Assembly: GCA_965220875.1 (NCBI GenBank)
Contig: OZ244849.1
Location: 868,001-932,000 of the forward strand
Source of the DNA: WTFY01 sp965220875
GTDB taxonomy: Bacteria > Pseudomonadota > Gammaproteobacteria > UBA4575
Direction of reading: 5' to 3'
DNA length: 64,000 nt
Shown here: positions 1 to 8,581 of the stretch, piece by piece
How the letters are laid out: the number at the start of each line of letters is the position of its first letter
Numbering within the stretch: position 1 is the stretch's first letter
The notes under the pieces: generated by a model
Databases searched by the model: none
Told to the model about the DNA's origin: nothing
Seen by the model: only the letters and a program-made list of their open reading frames with translations
Made by a program: the position numbers and the translations under genes

Positions 1-50
1 TCACGGTAGAGGGATAATTTCCATCCATTCAGGATGCATGCAAGGACCAC

Positions 51-77
51 GGAACGCTGCGTCTGCCGCGGCGTTCC
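51..77. repeat. Hairpin-forming inverted repeat upstream of the DnaJ-like gene
   Basis: The arms GGAACGC (51-57) and GCGTTCC (71-77) are perfect complements, and the stem extends inward through a T-G wobble to GCG/CGC (59-61 with 67-69) around a 5-base loop. No T-run follows, so it is not a convincing intrinsic terminator. It could be the end of an upstream transcript lying outside the window or a leader structure of the next gene. Confidence 0.45.
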
Positions 78-103
78 GCTGATTTGAAGCATAGAATGCA
101 CGT

Positions 104-1015
104 ATGCAGTATAAAGATTACTATGAAACACTGGGCGTAAAGCGGGATGCGGAAGAAGGTGATATCAAGCGGGCTTACCGCCGACTTGCACGAAAATATC
201 ACCCTGATGTAAGCCGTGAGCCGGGTGCAGAGGAAAAATTCAAGGAAGTGGGTGAAGCGTATGAAGTCCTGAAGGATCCGCAAAAACGACAGGCATACGA
301 TCAACTTGGAGCCAACTGGCGAGCGGGCCAGGATTTTCAGCCACCTCCTGGCTGGCAGGACATGCATATCTTCAATTCCGGCTTTTCAGGCCGCACTTCT
401 TTTTCCCGCTCGGGGTTTGACACATCCGGTTTTAGTGACTTTTTCGAATCATTGTTCGGCGGGGGCTTTGCACCGGGTCAGGCCCGGCAAACAAAAGGTG
501 CGGACCAGCATGCGAGTTTGTCGATCACCCTGGAAGAAACCTTTTCAGGCGCAACCAAGAGTGTGAGGCTCTCCAGTGGCCGCAGTCTGGAGGTCAAGAT
601 TCCGCCTGGCGTAACCTCAGGCCAAAGAATACGTCTTGCCGGACAGGGTGGTGCAGGTGCGGGGGGTGGTTCGAAGGGAGATCTTTATTTCGAAATAAAA
701 ATACTGCCCCATCGACTCTTCAGGCTGGATGGCCGGGATGTTCTACTGGATTTGCCGGTCAGTCCGTGGGAGGCTGCGCTCGGCGCACGTATAAAGGTTC
801 CGACTCTTGGAGGTCGAGTGGAGATGAGCATTCCTGGCAATTCAAAGCCGGGCAAGAAGCTGCGTTTGAGTAAGCGCGGTCTGCCGGGGAATCCTGCTGG
901 AGACCAGATTATCATTTTGCAGATCGTAGTACCTGAGGCCTTGACAGAACAGGACAGGGAGTTGTACAGGAATATGGAACATCACTTTAAGTTCAATCCA
1001 CGTGAATACTTTTAG
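104..1015 (+). CDS. cbpA: DnaJ-family co-chaperone, CbpA type
   Basis: The protein has 303 residues. An N-terminal J domain (about residues 1-70) carries the HPD tripeptide at 33-35, which stimulates the ATPase of DnaK (Hsp70). A Gly/Phe-rich stretch follows (about 90-130), then a DnaJ C-terminal substrate-binding domain. The CxxCxGxG zinc repeats of true DnaJ are absent, which points to the CbpA/DjlA-like class rather than DnaJ. It acts in the cytoplasm. An HtrA-type protease gene follows 57 bases downstream on the same strand, so both may serve protein quality control, although cotranscription is not shown. The start is the ATG opening the typical M-x-Y-K-D-Y-Y beginning. Confidence 0.9.
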   Translation: MQYKDYYETLGVKRDAEEGDIKRAYRRLARKYHPDVSREPGAEEKFKEVGEAYEVLKDPQKRQAYDQLGANWRAGQDFQPPPGWQDMHIFNSGFSGRTSFSRSGFDTSGFSDFFESLFGGGFAPGQARQTKGADQHASLSITLEETFSGATKSVRLSSGRSLEVKIPPGVTSGQRIRLAGQGGAGAGGGSKGDLYFEIKILPHRLFRLDGRDVLLDLPVSPWEAALGARIKVPTLGGRVEMSIPGNSKPGKKLRLSKRGLPGNPAGDQIIILQIVVPEALTEQDRELYRNMEHHFKFNPREYF

Positions 1016-1028
1016 TCATATATCCCCG

Positions 1029-1034
1029 TATAAT
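1029..1034 (+). promoter_or_regulatory. Possible -10 element for the HtrA-type protease gene
   Basis: A perfect TATAAT lies 38 bases before the protease start. No good -35 hexamer is seen at the right spacing, so this is only a candidate. Confidence 0.25.
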
Positions 1035-1072
1035 CTGGCCCGGTCACATTTTCAACGGACACGGTGCAGAAG

Positions 1073-2425
1073 ATGCTGAGAGTATTTCAACAAGCTTTGA
1101 TACTGGGCCTGGTGGTGATCCTGACTCCCGTATCGGGTGCCCCGGCTGCCGGGTCAAACAATCTGGTCCTGCCGACACTTGCCCCGATGCTGGAGAAGAC
1201 TACCCCTGCAGTTGTCAATATTTCCACTACGGGCAAAGTCATCGTTCGCGACCCGTTTTTTGATGACCCGTTCTTTAGGCGGTTTTTCGATGTGCCTGAG
1301 CAGCGCCGTGAACGGCGCATTAGAGGATTGGGATCGGGTGTCATAGTGGATGCTGGTAACGGTTACATCGTGACGAACTCGCACGTTATTGACAAGGCCG
1401 AAGACATAGTTGTGACACTGGAGGATGGACAGCGTTTCAATGCGAAGGTCATCGGCAAGGATCCCGATGCGGACATCGCAGTGATCCAGATTGATGCAGA
1501 GCGGCTGACCGAGATCGCACTCGGGGATTCAGACAACCTCCGACAGGGAGATTTCGTGGTAGCGATCGGCAATCCTTTCGGGTTGGGCCAAACAGTAACG
1601 TCCGGCATAGTGAGCGCCCTCGGGCGTAGCGGGCTCGGCATTGAATCGTATGAAGACTTCATCCAGACCGATGCGTCCATCAATCCAGGCAATTCAGGCG
1701 GTGCACTGGTGAATCTGCGAGGGGAGCTCATTGGTATCAATACGGCCATTTACGGATCAGGCGGCGGCAACATAGGGATCGGGTTTGCAATACCGGTCAA
1801 TATGGCCAGGCAGATCATTTCCCAGTTGGTTGAGCATGGCGAGGTCAGAAGGGGTCGACTCGGGTTTGTCGTGCAGGACCTGACCCCTGAACTGGCCGAG
1901 GCATTCGGTGTAGCCCGCAAGAAGGGTGTGGTGGTGGCACGCGTTGAAGCAAAATCTCCGGCACAGAAAGCAGGCATAAGGGTGGGTGATGTCATCATCG
2001 CTGTCAACGGACGTGAGGTGGACAATTCGGCCCAGGTACGTAATGAAATAGGATTGCTAAGGGTGGGTTCTGAAGTCGAGATCGAGGTATTGAGGGATGG
2101 CAAGACACGCAGTCTCACTGCTTCAGTGGGTCGGCACACGATCTACACGGTCAGCGGCAATACGCTTAGTGAAAAACTGGCAGGTGCCAAGTTCAGTGAA
2201 GCACAGGAAGATCCTTCGCGCAGGACTGCCACTGGAATTGAGGTGGTCCAGGCACGCGGCAAGGCTGCGGCGGCCGGGCTGCGTAAAGGGGATATCGTTA
2301 TCAGTGTGAACAGGGAACGGGTCAAGACGATCAAGGACATGAAAGCTGCCATCAAGAAAAATCCAGAGGCATTGCTGTTGAATATCCAGCGCGCATCAAG
2401 GGGTCTGTTCATTCTGATCCGGTAA
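1073..2425 (+). CDS. degP: Periplasmic serine protease, HtrA/Do family
   Basis: The protein has 450 residues, the usual length for DegP/DegQ/MucD. An N-terminal hydrophobic signal peptide (about 1-25) is followed by a trypsin-like domain with His104 (in TNSHV), Asp134 (in DADIAV) and Ser208 (in GNSGG), then two PDZ domains (about 250-340 and 370-450). It should degrade or chaperone misfolded envelope proteins in the periplasm. DegP, DegQ and MucD cannot be told apart by eye. A GTG at 1064 is in frame three codons earlier; I chose the ATG because it gives a compact signal peptide, but neither has a strong ribosome site. Confidence 0.93.
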   Translation: MLRVFQQALILGLVVILTPVSGAPAAGSNNLVLPTLAPMLEKTTPAVVNISTTGKVIVRDPFFDDPFFRRFFDVPEQRRERRIRGLGSGVIVDAGNGYIVTNSHVIDKAEDIVVTLEDGQRFNAKVIGKDPDADIAVIQIDAERLTEIALGDSDNLRQGDFVVAIGNPFGLGQTVTSGIVSALGRSGLGIESYEDFIQTDASINPGNSGGALVNLRGELIGINTAIYGSGGGNIGIGFAIPVNMARQIISQLVEHGEVRRGRLGFVVQDLTPELAEAFGVARKKGVVVARVEAKSPAQKAGIRVGDVIIAVNGREVDNSAQVRNEIGLLRVGSEVEIEVLRDGKTRSLTASVGRHTIYTVSGNTLSEKLAGAKFSEAQEDPSRRTATGIEVVQARGKAAAAGLRKGDIVISVNRERVKTIKDMKAAIKKNPEALLLNIQRASRGLFILIR

Positions 2426-2552
2426 GCAGGTTGTCTGGCCCGTCGCGTGGGACATCAGTCTAGGTGCAAGGAGCAAATGGAGAGCCGGCGCGGACTGAAC
2501 ACCGTGCAAGGCGCATGATTGAATGCAGGTTGCGATATTCGAGTAAGAAAGA

Positions 2553-2786
2553 TCAGCCTCCGGTGACGGGGGGGAAGAATGCGACCTCGTCACCGTCTTG
2601 GACGATATGATCAAAATCAGCGTATTCCTGGTTGACGGCTACCAGCACCAGGCTATCACGCTGCAGGTTGCCCGTCGTTTGGTGCCAGATTTCCTCAACT
2701 GTGGCTGTGCCGGAAATCGAGACTGAGTCCTCAGCACGGCCGATCTCCTCGCGTAGGCTCGCAAAATACTTTACGTGGACTGACAT
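2553..2786 (-). CDS. moaD: Molybdopterin synthase small subunit MoaD
   Basis: The protein has 77 residues with the ubiquitin-like fold pattern and a C-terminal Gly-Gly. That terminus is thiocarboxylated and donates sulfur when precursor Z is converted to molybdopterin, in complex with MoaE. The length matches the family (about 80). It lies divergent from moaC with 84 bases between start codons. No moaE is seen downstream in this window, so the large subunit must be elsewhere. Confidence 0.92.
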   Translation of the reverse strand: MSVHVKYFASLREEIGRAEDSVSISGTATVEEIWHQTTGNLQRDSLVLVAVNQEYADFDHIVQDGDEVAFFPPVTGG

Positions 2787-2823
2787 CGTTCAACTTCACC
2801 GTTTTTGAGTCATGCGAAACACC

Positions 2824-2839
2824 GGTACCAGATGGTACC
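2824..2839. promoter_or_regulatory. Perfect palindrome between moaD and moaC
   Basis: GGTACCA-GA-TGGTACC is a perfect inverted repeat with 7-base arms, placed between the divergent moaD and moaC starts. It may be an operator for one or both genes. It does not resemble the ModE consensus as I know it, so the regulator is unknown. Confidence 0.35.
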
Positions 2840-2870
2840 ATCACAGTTCCGGGAACTCGGACTGGATGAC

Positions 2871-3353
2871 ATGAGTAAATTTACGCACTTTAATCCCCAA
2901 GGTGAAGCCCATATGGTGAATATCGGTGAAAAACCCGTCACCCGCCGCCAGGCCACTGCTGACGGACGGATATGCATGCATGCAGAAACCTTGCGGCTGA
3001 TTCAGAGAGGTGGCAATAAAAAAGGGGATGTACTGGGGATTGCTCGAATTGCCGGCATATCCGCTGCCAAGAAAACTCCTGATCTGGTTCCTCTGTGTCA
3101 TCCCATCCAGATCACCTCGGTGGAAGTAGAACTGGAGACCGAAGAGGCACCCCCGGCAGTTTACTGTAAAGCCACGGTGGAATCAGTCGGACAGACCGGA
3201 GTGGAAATGGAAGCGCTGACTGCCGTGCAGATCGCGTTGTTAACGGTATATGACATGTGCAAGGCTGTAGACCGGGGCATGACATTCCAGACGGTTGGCC
3301 TGGTCAGGAAATCGGGTGGCAAGTCGGGGATTTGGGAACGTGACGGGCAATGA
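2871..3353 (+). CDS. moaC: Cyclic pyranopterin monophosphate synthase MoaC
   Basis: The protein has 160 residues and makes cyclic pyranopterin phosphate together with MoaA in the first step of molybdenum cofactor synthesis. Family landmarks include the N-terminal S-K-x-T-H-F, the LCHP motif near the middle (about residue 75) and the conserved MCKA(V/L)D region near the C-terminus. The reading frame extends upstream of 2871, but the ATG at 2871 gives the standard N-terminus. It is divergent from moaD; mutY begins about 75 bases downstream. Confidence 0.95.
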   Translation: MSKFTHFNPQGEAHMVNIGEKPVTRRQATADGRICMHAETLRLIQRGGNKKGDVLGIARIAGISAAKKTPDLVPLCHPIQITSVEVELETEEAPPAVYCKATVESVGQTGVEMEALTAVQIALLTVYDMCKAVDRGMTFQTVGLVRKSGGKSGIWERDGQ

Positions 3354-3427
3354 TTGCGGATGCGGTCTCTTAGGACTGGTTCATCGACAGATAACATTGT
3401 TCGCAAGCTGTGGGCATTAGTGTGGGC

Positions 3428-4489
3428 ATGTTCAGCAAGCAGGTTCTGGCGTGGTTTCAGCTCCATGGCAGGAAAGACCTTCCGTGGCAGCAAAATCCTG
3501 ATCCGTACAGAATCTGGGTTTCAGAAATCATGCTGCAACAGACGCGAGTCGATACGGTGATTCCGTATTACCAGAAGTTCATTCAGCGCTTTCCGGATGT
3601 CAGAGAGCTGGCTGATGCCGGGGTTGATGAGATACTGCACTACTGGGCCGGGCTGGGATATTACGCGCGTGCACGAAACCTGCACAAGACCGCACGACAG
3701 GTATGTGAGCTTTATCAAGGCCGGTTCCCCGACGACATGAAAGAAATGTCTGCCCTGCCAGGAATCGGTCGTTCCACGGCAGCGGCCATTCTGGCACTGG
3801 GTTTCCATCAACGACATGCCATCCTGGATGGCAATGTAAAGCGTGTGCTGGCAAGGTATTTTGCGGTGGAAGGCTGGTCCGGTGAAAGCAAGGTCGAAGC
3901 CCAGCTCTGGGCACACGCAGAGTCCCTGTTGCCGGTTTCGAAAGGCCAGATCGCTGACTACACGCAGGCCATGATGGATATCGGGGCAACGCTGTGTACC
4001 CGTACACACCCGGATTGCCTGGCGTGTCCAGTCCAAAATGGTTGCAAGGCCTTCAGGCAGCATCGCCAGCATGAGTTGCCCACCGCAAAGCCTTCTCGCA
4101 TTTTGCCTCAGCGCAAGATACAGGTAGCAATGGTACAAAATGTTCAGGGTGCCATCTGGCTGGAAAAGCGCCCGCCGGCGGGCATCTGGGGCGGCCTGTA
4201 CAGTTTTCCAGAATTTACCGACGATGCCAGCCTGTTAAAATGGCTGGACGATAGATACGGGGAACTTGCCTACAGGACACAGGCCTTGCCAGTAATGACT
4301 CATACTTTTTCGCATTACAGACTGCATATGCATCTTAAACTGGTGCAACTGGCTGCCCAATCCATCGGTGTGATGGAAGATGATGCCGGGGTTTGGTATA
4401 AAGCGCCTTGTGAAAAAATCGGTCTGGCTGCCCCGGTCCGCAAGATTTTGCGGCGGGCTACGTCAAATACAAAGGAAAGCTCCCAATGA
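3428..4489 (+). CDS. mutY: A/G-specific adenine DNA glycosylase MutY
   Basis: The protein has 353 residues and removes adenine mispaired with 8-oxoguanine. The N-terminal half has the catalytic Glu in WVSEIMLQQT, a helix-hairpin-helix with LPGIGR, the catalytic Asp in LDGNVKR, and a 4Fe-4S cluster loop with Cys spacing x6-x2-x5. The C-terminal half is the NUDIX-like 8-oxoG recognition domain. The frame opens at a GTG (3410), but the ATG at 3428 fits the family N-terminus better. Its stop overlaps the yggX start by four bases (ATGA), the common gammaproteobacterial mutY-yggX pair. Confidence 0.96.
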   Translation: MFSKQVLAWFQLHGRKDLPWQQNPDPYRIWVSEIMLQQTRVDTVIPYYQKFIQRFPDVRELADAGVDEILHYWAGLGYYARARNLHKTARQVCELYQGRFPDDMKEMSALPGIGRSTAAAILALGFHQRHAILDGNVKRVLARYFAVEGWSGESKVEAQLWAHAESLLPVSKGQIADYTQAMMDIGATLCTRTHPDCLACPVQNGCKAFRQHRQHELPTAKPSRILPQRKIQVAMVQNVQGAIWLEKRPPAGIWGGLYSFPEFTDDASLLKWLDDRYGELAYRTQALPVMTHTFSHYRLHMHLKLVQLAAQSIGVMEDDAGVWYKAPCEKIGLAAPVRKILRRATSNTKESSQ

Positions 4490-4761
4490 CACGCATGGTT
4501 CAATGTGTAAAGCTGAATAAAGAAGCGGAAGGTCTTGAGTACATGCCTTATCCAGGCGATCTCGGGCAAAAAATTTACGAAAACGTTTCCAAGGAAGGGT
4601 GGCAGAAGTGGGTGAGTCATCAGACCATGTTGATCAATGAGTATCGGTTGACTCCAGTTGATCCTAAAGCACGTAAGTTTCTGGAAGAAGAGATGGAAAA
4701 ATTCTTTTTTGGAGAAGGATCGGAAAAACCCAAGGAATTTGTTGAGCCGGGCAACGAATAG
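4486..4761 (+). CDS. yggX: Probable Fe(2+)-trafficking protein YggX
   Basis: The protein has 91 residues and closely follows the YggX pattern (M-V-x-C-V-K-L near the start, then G-Q-K-I-Y and K-W-x-x-H-Q-T-M-L). It is linked to protection of Fe-S clusters from oxidation, which fits its translational coupling to MutY, an Fe-S enzyme. The single conserved Cys is residue 7. A weak hairpin (4783-4806) sits downstream without a T-run. Confidence 0.95.
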   Translation: MTRMVQCVKLNKEAEGLEYMPYPGDLGQKIYENVSKEGWQKWVSHQTMLINEYRLTPVDPKARKFLEEEMEKFFFGEGSEKPKEFVEPGNE

Positions 4762-4828
4762 CAATTTCTGAAAAATATGCGCGGCTCCTGTTGCTTCACG
4801 GGAGCCTCAGCACAATTCCTTAAAATCT

Positions 4829-4904
4829 GGCCAGGTAGCTCAGTCGGTAGAGCAGTGGACTGAAAATCCTCGTGTCGGTGGTTCGATTCCGCCCCTGGCC
4901 ACCA
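4829..4904 (+). tRNA. tRNA-Phe (GAA)
   Basis: A complete 76-base cloverleaf with encoded CCA. The acceptor stem pairs GGCCAGG with CCTGGCC, the D-loop reads AGCTCAGTCGGTAGAGC, the anticodon loop CTGAAAA carries GAA, and the T-arm contains GGTTCGATTCC. It closely matches enterobacterial tRNA-Phe. Confidence 0.97.
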
Positions 4905-4970
4905 TCTTATTTTGAGCTGCCCTGCCCCTCAAGAAGATTTGTATGTACAGACACTCAAGATAGCCGATTA

Positions 4971-4998
4971 CTGTTGCTTGGACACTATTGTATATAAT
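4971..4998 (+). promoter_or_regulatory. Candidate sigma-70 promoter for the FAD oxidoreductase gene
   Basis: A perfect TATAAT at 4993-4998 is preceded by CTGTTG at 4971-4976 with a 16-base spacer. The start codon of the oxidoreductase lies about 100 bases downstream. Confidence 0.35.
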
Positions 4999-5096
4999 CC
5001 TCTCTCTTGGAATTTAGGTTGATTCGGGCATGGAATTTCGTTTGAGAGAATCAAAGACATCGGTAGAGCGGGGTTCCGCGTAAAGCGGATGTAGTT

Positions 5097-6455
5097 ATGC
5101 CCAGGAAAGTTGCAATCATCGGTGCGGGGGTCTCGGGGCTTGGAGTAGCCTGGGCGCTGAATCACCACCCTGATCGATTCGATTTTCGACTGTTCGAAGC
5201 GCAATCCCAGATTGGCGGGAACGCCATTACGGCCGATATGCCACAAGATGACGGAACCTCCATCCCATTCGATATCTCCGTCACCGCGTGCATACCCTCG
5301 GTATATCACCATATTCTACTGTTCATGCAGCAACACGGTATCGAGTTGGTCGATACCGGTTTCAGTTACAGCGTGAAGTATCATGGTGGCATCTACGCTC
5401 ACGATTTCGACTCCGACATCCGGAGGCAACTGCAACCGGAAATCGAGAAATTCCAGAAACTTCTGAGACGTCTCAAATGGTTTGGTGTACTCAACAGGTC
5501 CAAGTCCAGATTGCTTAATGCCCTGAACCCATTCAACTATATCAGCATGGGTTCGGTTCTGACCTTGGGCAGGTTCTCCGGGGATTTCCGGTACAAGATT
5601 CTGAAACCCATGTTTGTCAACTTCCTGATGGCCACGAATGTATTTGACATGCCCGCATCCCTGTTTTCCCGATACCTGGAGTTTTTCGATATTGAATCTG
5701 CCACACCGATGCAAACCTGGGACCAGGGTACTCGACGAATCTATGAAAAACTGTCGGCTGATTTTCAGGACAAGATATATCTTGACCGACCTGTTCGAAA
5801 AGTGTACCGACGTCCATCCGATGTCGTCGTAGAAGACGAAAACGGAAAGAAAGAGACGTTTGACGATGTGGTTTTTGCTTGTAACGCGAACCAAGCGCTG
5901 ATGATCTTGGACAAGCCGACCTTTCTGGAGAGCTGGATCCTCTCTTCGATTCGTTACGAGAGTGAACTGCACAACCATACTGTCGTACATTCGGACGCCT
6001 CGATTCTCCCTGACAATGCCGTGAAACCACTCGCCACCCGCAGCAACCACATCGAGCAGTATGGTGTCAGGCCTGACAACTACGAAATCACCTACATCAT
6101 GCACAATCAGCAGCCTTGGGCAAACCGGTCGGATAAGCCATGCCTGGTGACCTACAATCCAATCAGCCGTATCGACGAAGGCAAGATCATCAAAAGGTGG
6201 TGGTTTCAGCACATCGTGCACGACGTGCGTCACGTGGCCCTGCTTATCCATATTTTCCGCTTCGTTCAGGGCAGGAGGCGAACATGGCACTGTGGTGCCC
6301 ATACCCTTATCAACAGTCAGGAGACATGTTTCGTGACTGGACTGGTCACGGCGAAGCAGATTGGAGCCGACTATCCGTTTCAGGATCCTGAGGCAAGGAA
6401 GTGGTTCAACTTTTATGGGCGCATGATGTACGGCTGGCGTTTCAGGAAGGTGTAA
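5097..6455 (+). CDS. FAD/NAD(P)-binding amine-oxidase-like oxidoreductase
   Basis: The protein has 452 residues. The N-terminal Rossmann motif IGAGVSGLGVAWAL (about 7-20) binds FAD, and the fold pattern is that of the flavin amine oxidase/phytoene desaturase superfamily. Relatives often sit beside a DUF1365 gene and a cyclopropane fatty acid synthase gene and may act in lipid modification; neither companion is present here. The true substrate is unknown. It stands alone between tRNA-Phe and the urea region, with about 730 non-coding bases before urtA. Confidence 0.75.
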   Translation: MPRKVAIIGAGVSGLGVAWALNHHPDRFDFRLFEAQSQIGGNAITADMPQDDGTSIPFDISVTACIPSVYHHILLFMQQHGIELVDTGFSYSVKYHGGIYAHDFDSDIRRQLQPEIEKFQKLLRRLKWFGVLNRSKSRLLNALNPFNYISMGSVLTLGRFSGDFRYKILKPMFVNFLMATNVFDMPASLFSRYLEFFDIESATPMQTWDQGTRRIYEKLSADFQDKIYLDRPVRKVYRRPSDVVVEDENGKKETFDDVVFACNANQALMILDKPTFLESWILSSIRYESELHNHTVVHSDASILPDNAVKPLATRSNHIEQYGVRPDNYEITYIMHNQQPWANRSDKPCLVTYNPISRIDEGKIIKRWWFQHIVHDVRHVALLIHIFRFVQGRRRTWHCGAHTLINSQETCFVTGLVTAKQIGADYPFQDPEARKWFNFYGRMMYGWRFRKV

Positions 6456-7056
6456 ATCAGGTCAGCACGTCGCTGTTTAGTGCAGCCCCTCAATATGCGT
6501 GCCGGGCCGCGGTGGCAGGGGCTATCCTTCTCCGGATCTGCACCATCCCACACGGGCAGCAGTTGATAGGATCGAGGCGGCGTCGGAGAATGGGCTGGAA
6601 TTTCGTGTGCCAATCGATCAAGCCTGTCTAGCTTGGTTCTGCTGTGGCATACGGTGAATCGCAACTGCAGCGAGATCTTCTCCAGCTGTGAGAGCATGGT
6701 GTACCCGGCTTCTCAACATCCAGCGGAAAAAACATGTGTCAGTACCATGACCGTGCAAATCCGATGGGCCAAGCATCTTTTTCCTGCGTGTACTGATTAG
6801 GCCGCTGGCGTCGAGAGACAGGTAGGACGGCTTGCAGCAAATCCTCGGCTTGGAACAAGAAGTCGGCTTATCTTGGTCTGGCTTCGGTTAGTCAGATGTG
6901 GCCAGACGGCCTACATTTGAAAACACCTGTTCTAGGTGCATGGATGCATGATCGTAGTGCGCTCCAGCTGCTATCAGGTATCACCTAACCCTGCAAATCA
7001 TGAAATGTCAATTTATCCTGTTGATTCCATTAATAATTCTAAGTAAGCACTCTCGG
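6456..7056. other. Intergenic region before the urea operon
   Basis: About 600 bases with no gene I can recognise on either strand; the open frames here are short and show no family features. The distal part is probably urtA regulatory DNA. A TGCATGGATGCA repeat at 6937-6948, roughly 110 bases ahead of the sigma-54 candidate, is at an enhancer-like distance but is a poor match to the NtrC consensus. Confidence 0.5.
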
Positions 7057-7072
7057 TGGCATGCTTAGTGCA
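7057..7072 (+). promoter_or_regulatory. Candidate sigma-54 (RpoN) promoter of urtA
   Basis: TGGCATGCTTAGTGCA matches the -24/-12 consensus TGGCAYG-N4-TTGCA except for one T to G change, with the essential GG and GC separated by ten bases. It lies 115 bases before the urtA start codon. Sigma-54 with NtrC is a known way of controlling urea use under nitrogen limitation; here the link is inferred from the motif only. Confidence 0.55.
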
Positions 7073-7186
7073 TTGCATTAGGGAGACTGCACATTCTGGT
7101 GGACCTGCTTTGATTGTTTCCATATCAGAAGAATGTGTCAGTGGATAGCAAATGACTACAGAAATGAAACTTCAGGAGTTAGTGAA

Positions 7187-8473
7187 ATGAAGCTTAGAAA
7201 GTGGGGAATACATGGCATCTGTGCCTTGTTGGGCATGCTGTTACTACAACCGGCAAATTCCGCTGACAAGATAAAAGTTGGTGTTTTGCACTCTCTTTCA
7301 GGGACCATGGCAATTAGTGAAACCACGCTTAAGGACACTGTCCTGATGATGGTCGAAGAGCAAAACAAGGCGGGAGGTTTGCTTGGAAAAGAGCTGGAAG
7401 CGGTCGTGGTCGACCCCGCATCAAACTGGCCACTGTTTGCCGAAAAAATGCGAGAACTGATTGAAGTACATGACGTGGATGTGATTTTTGGCTGCTGGAC
7501 GTCGGTGTCGCGCAAGTCAGTATTACCGGTGGTTGAGGAACTGAACGGCTTGCTTTTCTACCCGGTTCAATACGAGGGTGAGGAATCCTCCAAAAATGTG
7601 TTCTATACCGGTGCTGCGCCCAATCAACAGGCGATTCCAGCCGTTGACTATCTTATGAATGATGTGGGTGCAGAACGGTGGGTGCTGGCGGGTACGGACT
7701 ATGTATACCCTCGAACCACAAACAAGATTCTCGAAGCTTACCTCAAGCAAAAAGGTGTAGCTGATGAGGATATCATGATCAACTACACACCGTTTGGACA
7801 TTCTGACTGGCAAACCATTGTTTCAGATATCAAGGCGTTTGGGTCAGCAGGGAAGAAAACAGCTGTAGTCTCAACCATCAATGGCGATGCCAATGTCCCG
7901 TTTTACAAGGAACTTGGAAACCAGGGATTATCGGCTGAGGATATTCCTGTTGTGGCATTCTCAGTTGGTGAAGAGGAATTATCGGGAATTGATACAGGCC
8001 CGCTGGTAGGTCATCTGGCTGCATGGAATTATTTCATGAGTGCAGAAGCCGAAGAAAATGACAAGTTTATTGAAGCATGGCATGCCTTTATCGGGAATGA
8101 AGACCGGGTAACCAATGATCCGATGGAAGCCACCTACATTGGATTTAAGATGTGGGCAGCGGCTGTTGAAAAAGCCGGAACAACTGACGTGGATGCAGTC
8201 CGACTTGCAATGTACGGACTTGAAGTGCCCAACCTGACCGGTGGTGTGGCAGTGATGAATACCAATCATCATTTGTCCAAGCCAGTACTAATCGGTGAAG
8301 TTCAGGATGATGGCCAGTTCGAGATCGTCTGGTCCACGGATGATGTGGTCAAGGGTGATGCCTGGACTGACTGGCTGCCGGAAAGCAGCAAAATCGTTGC
8401 CAACTGGACGGCTCCGGTGAATTGCGGAAACTTCAACACAGAAACCAAAGAGTGTTCCGGGCAGAATTATTGA
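7187..8473 (+). CDS. urtA: Urea ABC transporter, periplasmic substrate-binding protein UrtA
   Basis: The protein has 428 residues: a signal peptide (about 1-25, ending ANSA) and a type I periplasmic-binding fold like AmiC/UrtA. The mature start DKIKVGVLHSLSGTMAISE and the FYPVQYEG segment are hallmarks of the urea/amide binding group. It captures urea for UrtBCDE. The ATG at 7187 follows an AGGAG ribosome site; an in-frame ATG at 7133 would add 18 residues before the signal peptide and is less likely. It heads the urt-ure cluster and is separated from urtB by a strong hairpin, so it may be made in excess. Confidence 0.96.
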   Translation: MKLRKWGIHGICALLGMLLLQPANSADKIKVGVLHSLSGTMAISETTLKDTVLMMVEEQNKAGGLLGKELEAVVVDPASNWPLFAEKMRELIEVHDVDVIFGCWTSVSRKSVLPVVEELNGLLFYPVQYEGEESSKNVFYTGAAPNQQAIPAVDYLMNDVGAERWVLAGTDYVYPRTTNKILEAYLKQKGVADEDIMINYTPFGHSDWQTIVSDIKAFGSAGKKTAVVSTINGDANVPFYKELGNQGLSAEDIPVVAFSVGEEELSGIDTGPLVGHLAAWNYFMSAEAEENDKFIEAWHAFIGNEDRVTNDPMEATYIGFKMWAAAVEKAGTTDVDAVRLAMYGLEVPNLTGGVAVMNTNHHLSKPVLIGEVQDDGQFEIVWSTDDVVKGDAWTDWLPESSKIVANWTAPVNCGNFNTETKECSGQNY

Positions 8474-8519
8474 ACACGCAGCCGTTTCCGAAATGTGTTC
8501 ATAACCAATTTATACCTGA

Positions 8520-8553
8520 GGCTAGCTGCCTAGGAGATGAAGGGCAGCTAGCC
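8520..8553. terminator. Hairpin between urtA and urtB, likely partial terminator or RNA stabiliser
   Basis: A perfect 11-base-pair stem (GGCTAGCTGCC, 8520-8530, with its complement at 8543-8553) encloses a 12-base loop. A run of six T occurs eight bases later rather than directly after the stem. This position is typical for structures that raise the amount of binding protein over the membrane subunits. Confidence 0.6.
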
Positions 8554-8581
8554 TTCGACATTTTTTGAAAATGTTCAGGTC

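Noticed and set aside
3521..4138. Long open frame antisense to mutY
   Set aside because: It lies wholly inside a clear gene and shows no domain pattern; the same holds for similar antisense frames over ctaD, pyrC' and others.
4783..4806. Terminator after yggX
   Set aside because: A six-base-pair stem is present but no T-run follows, and a tRNA gene begins shortly after.
6937..6948. NtrC binding site ahead of urtA
   Set aside because: TGCATGGATGCA has the right general shape and distance but matches the TGCACC-N-GGTGCA consensus poorly.
7133..7186. Longer urtA start at 7133
   Set aside because: It would put 18 hydrophilic residues before the signal peptide; the ATG at 7187 has a good AGGAG ribosome site.
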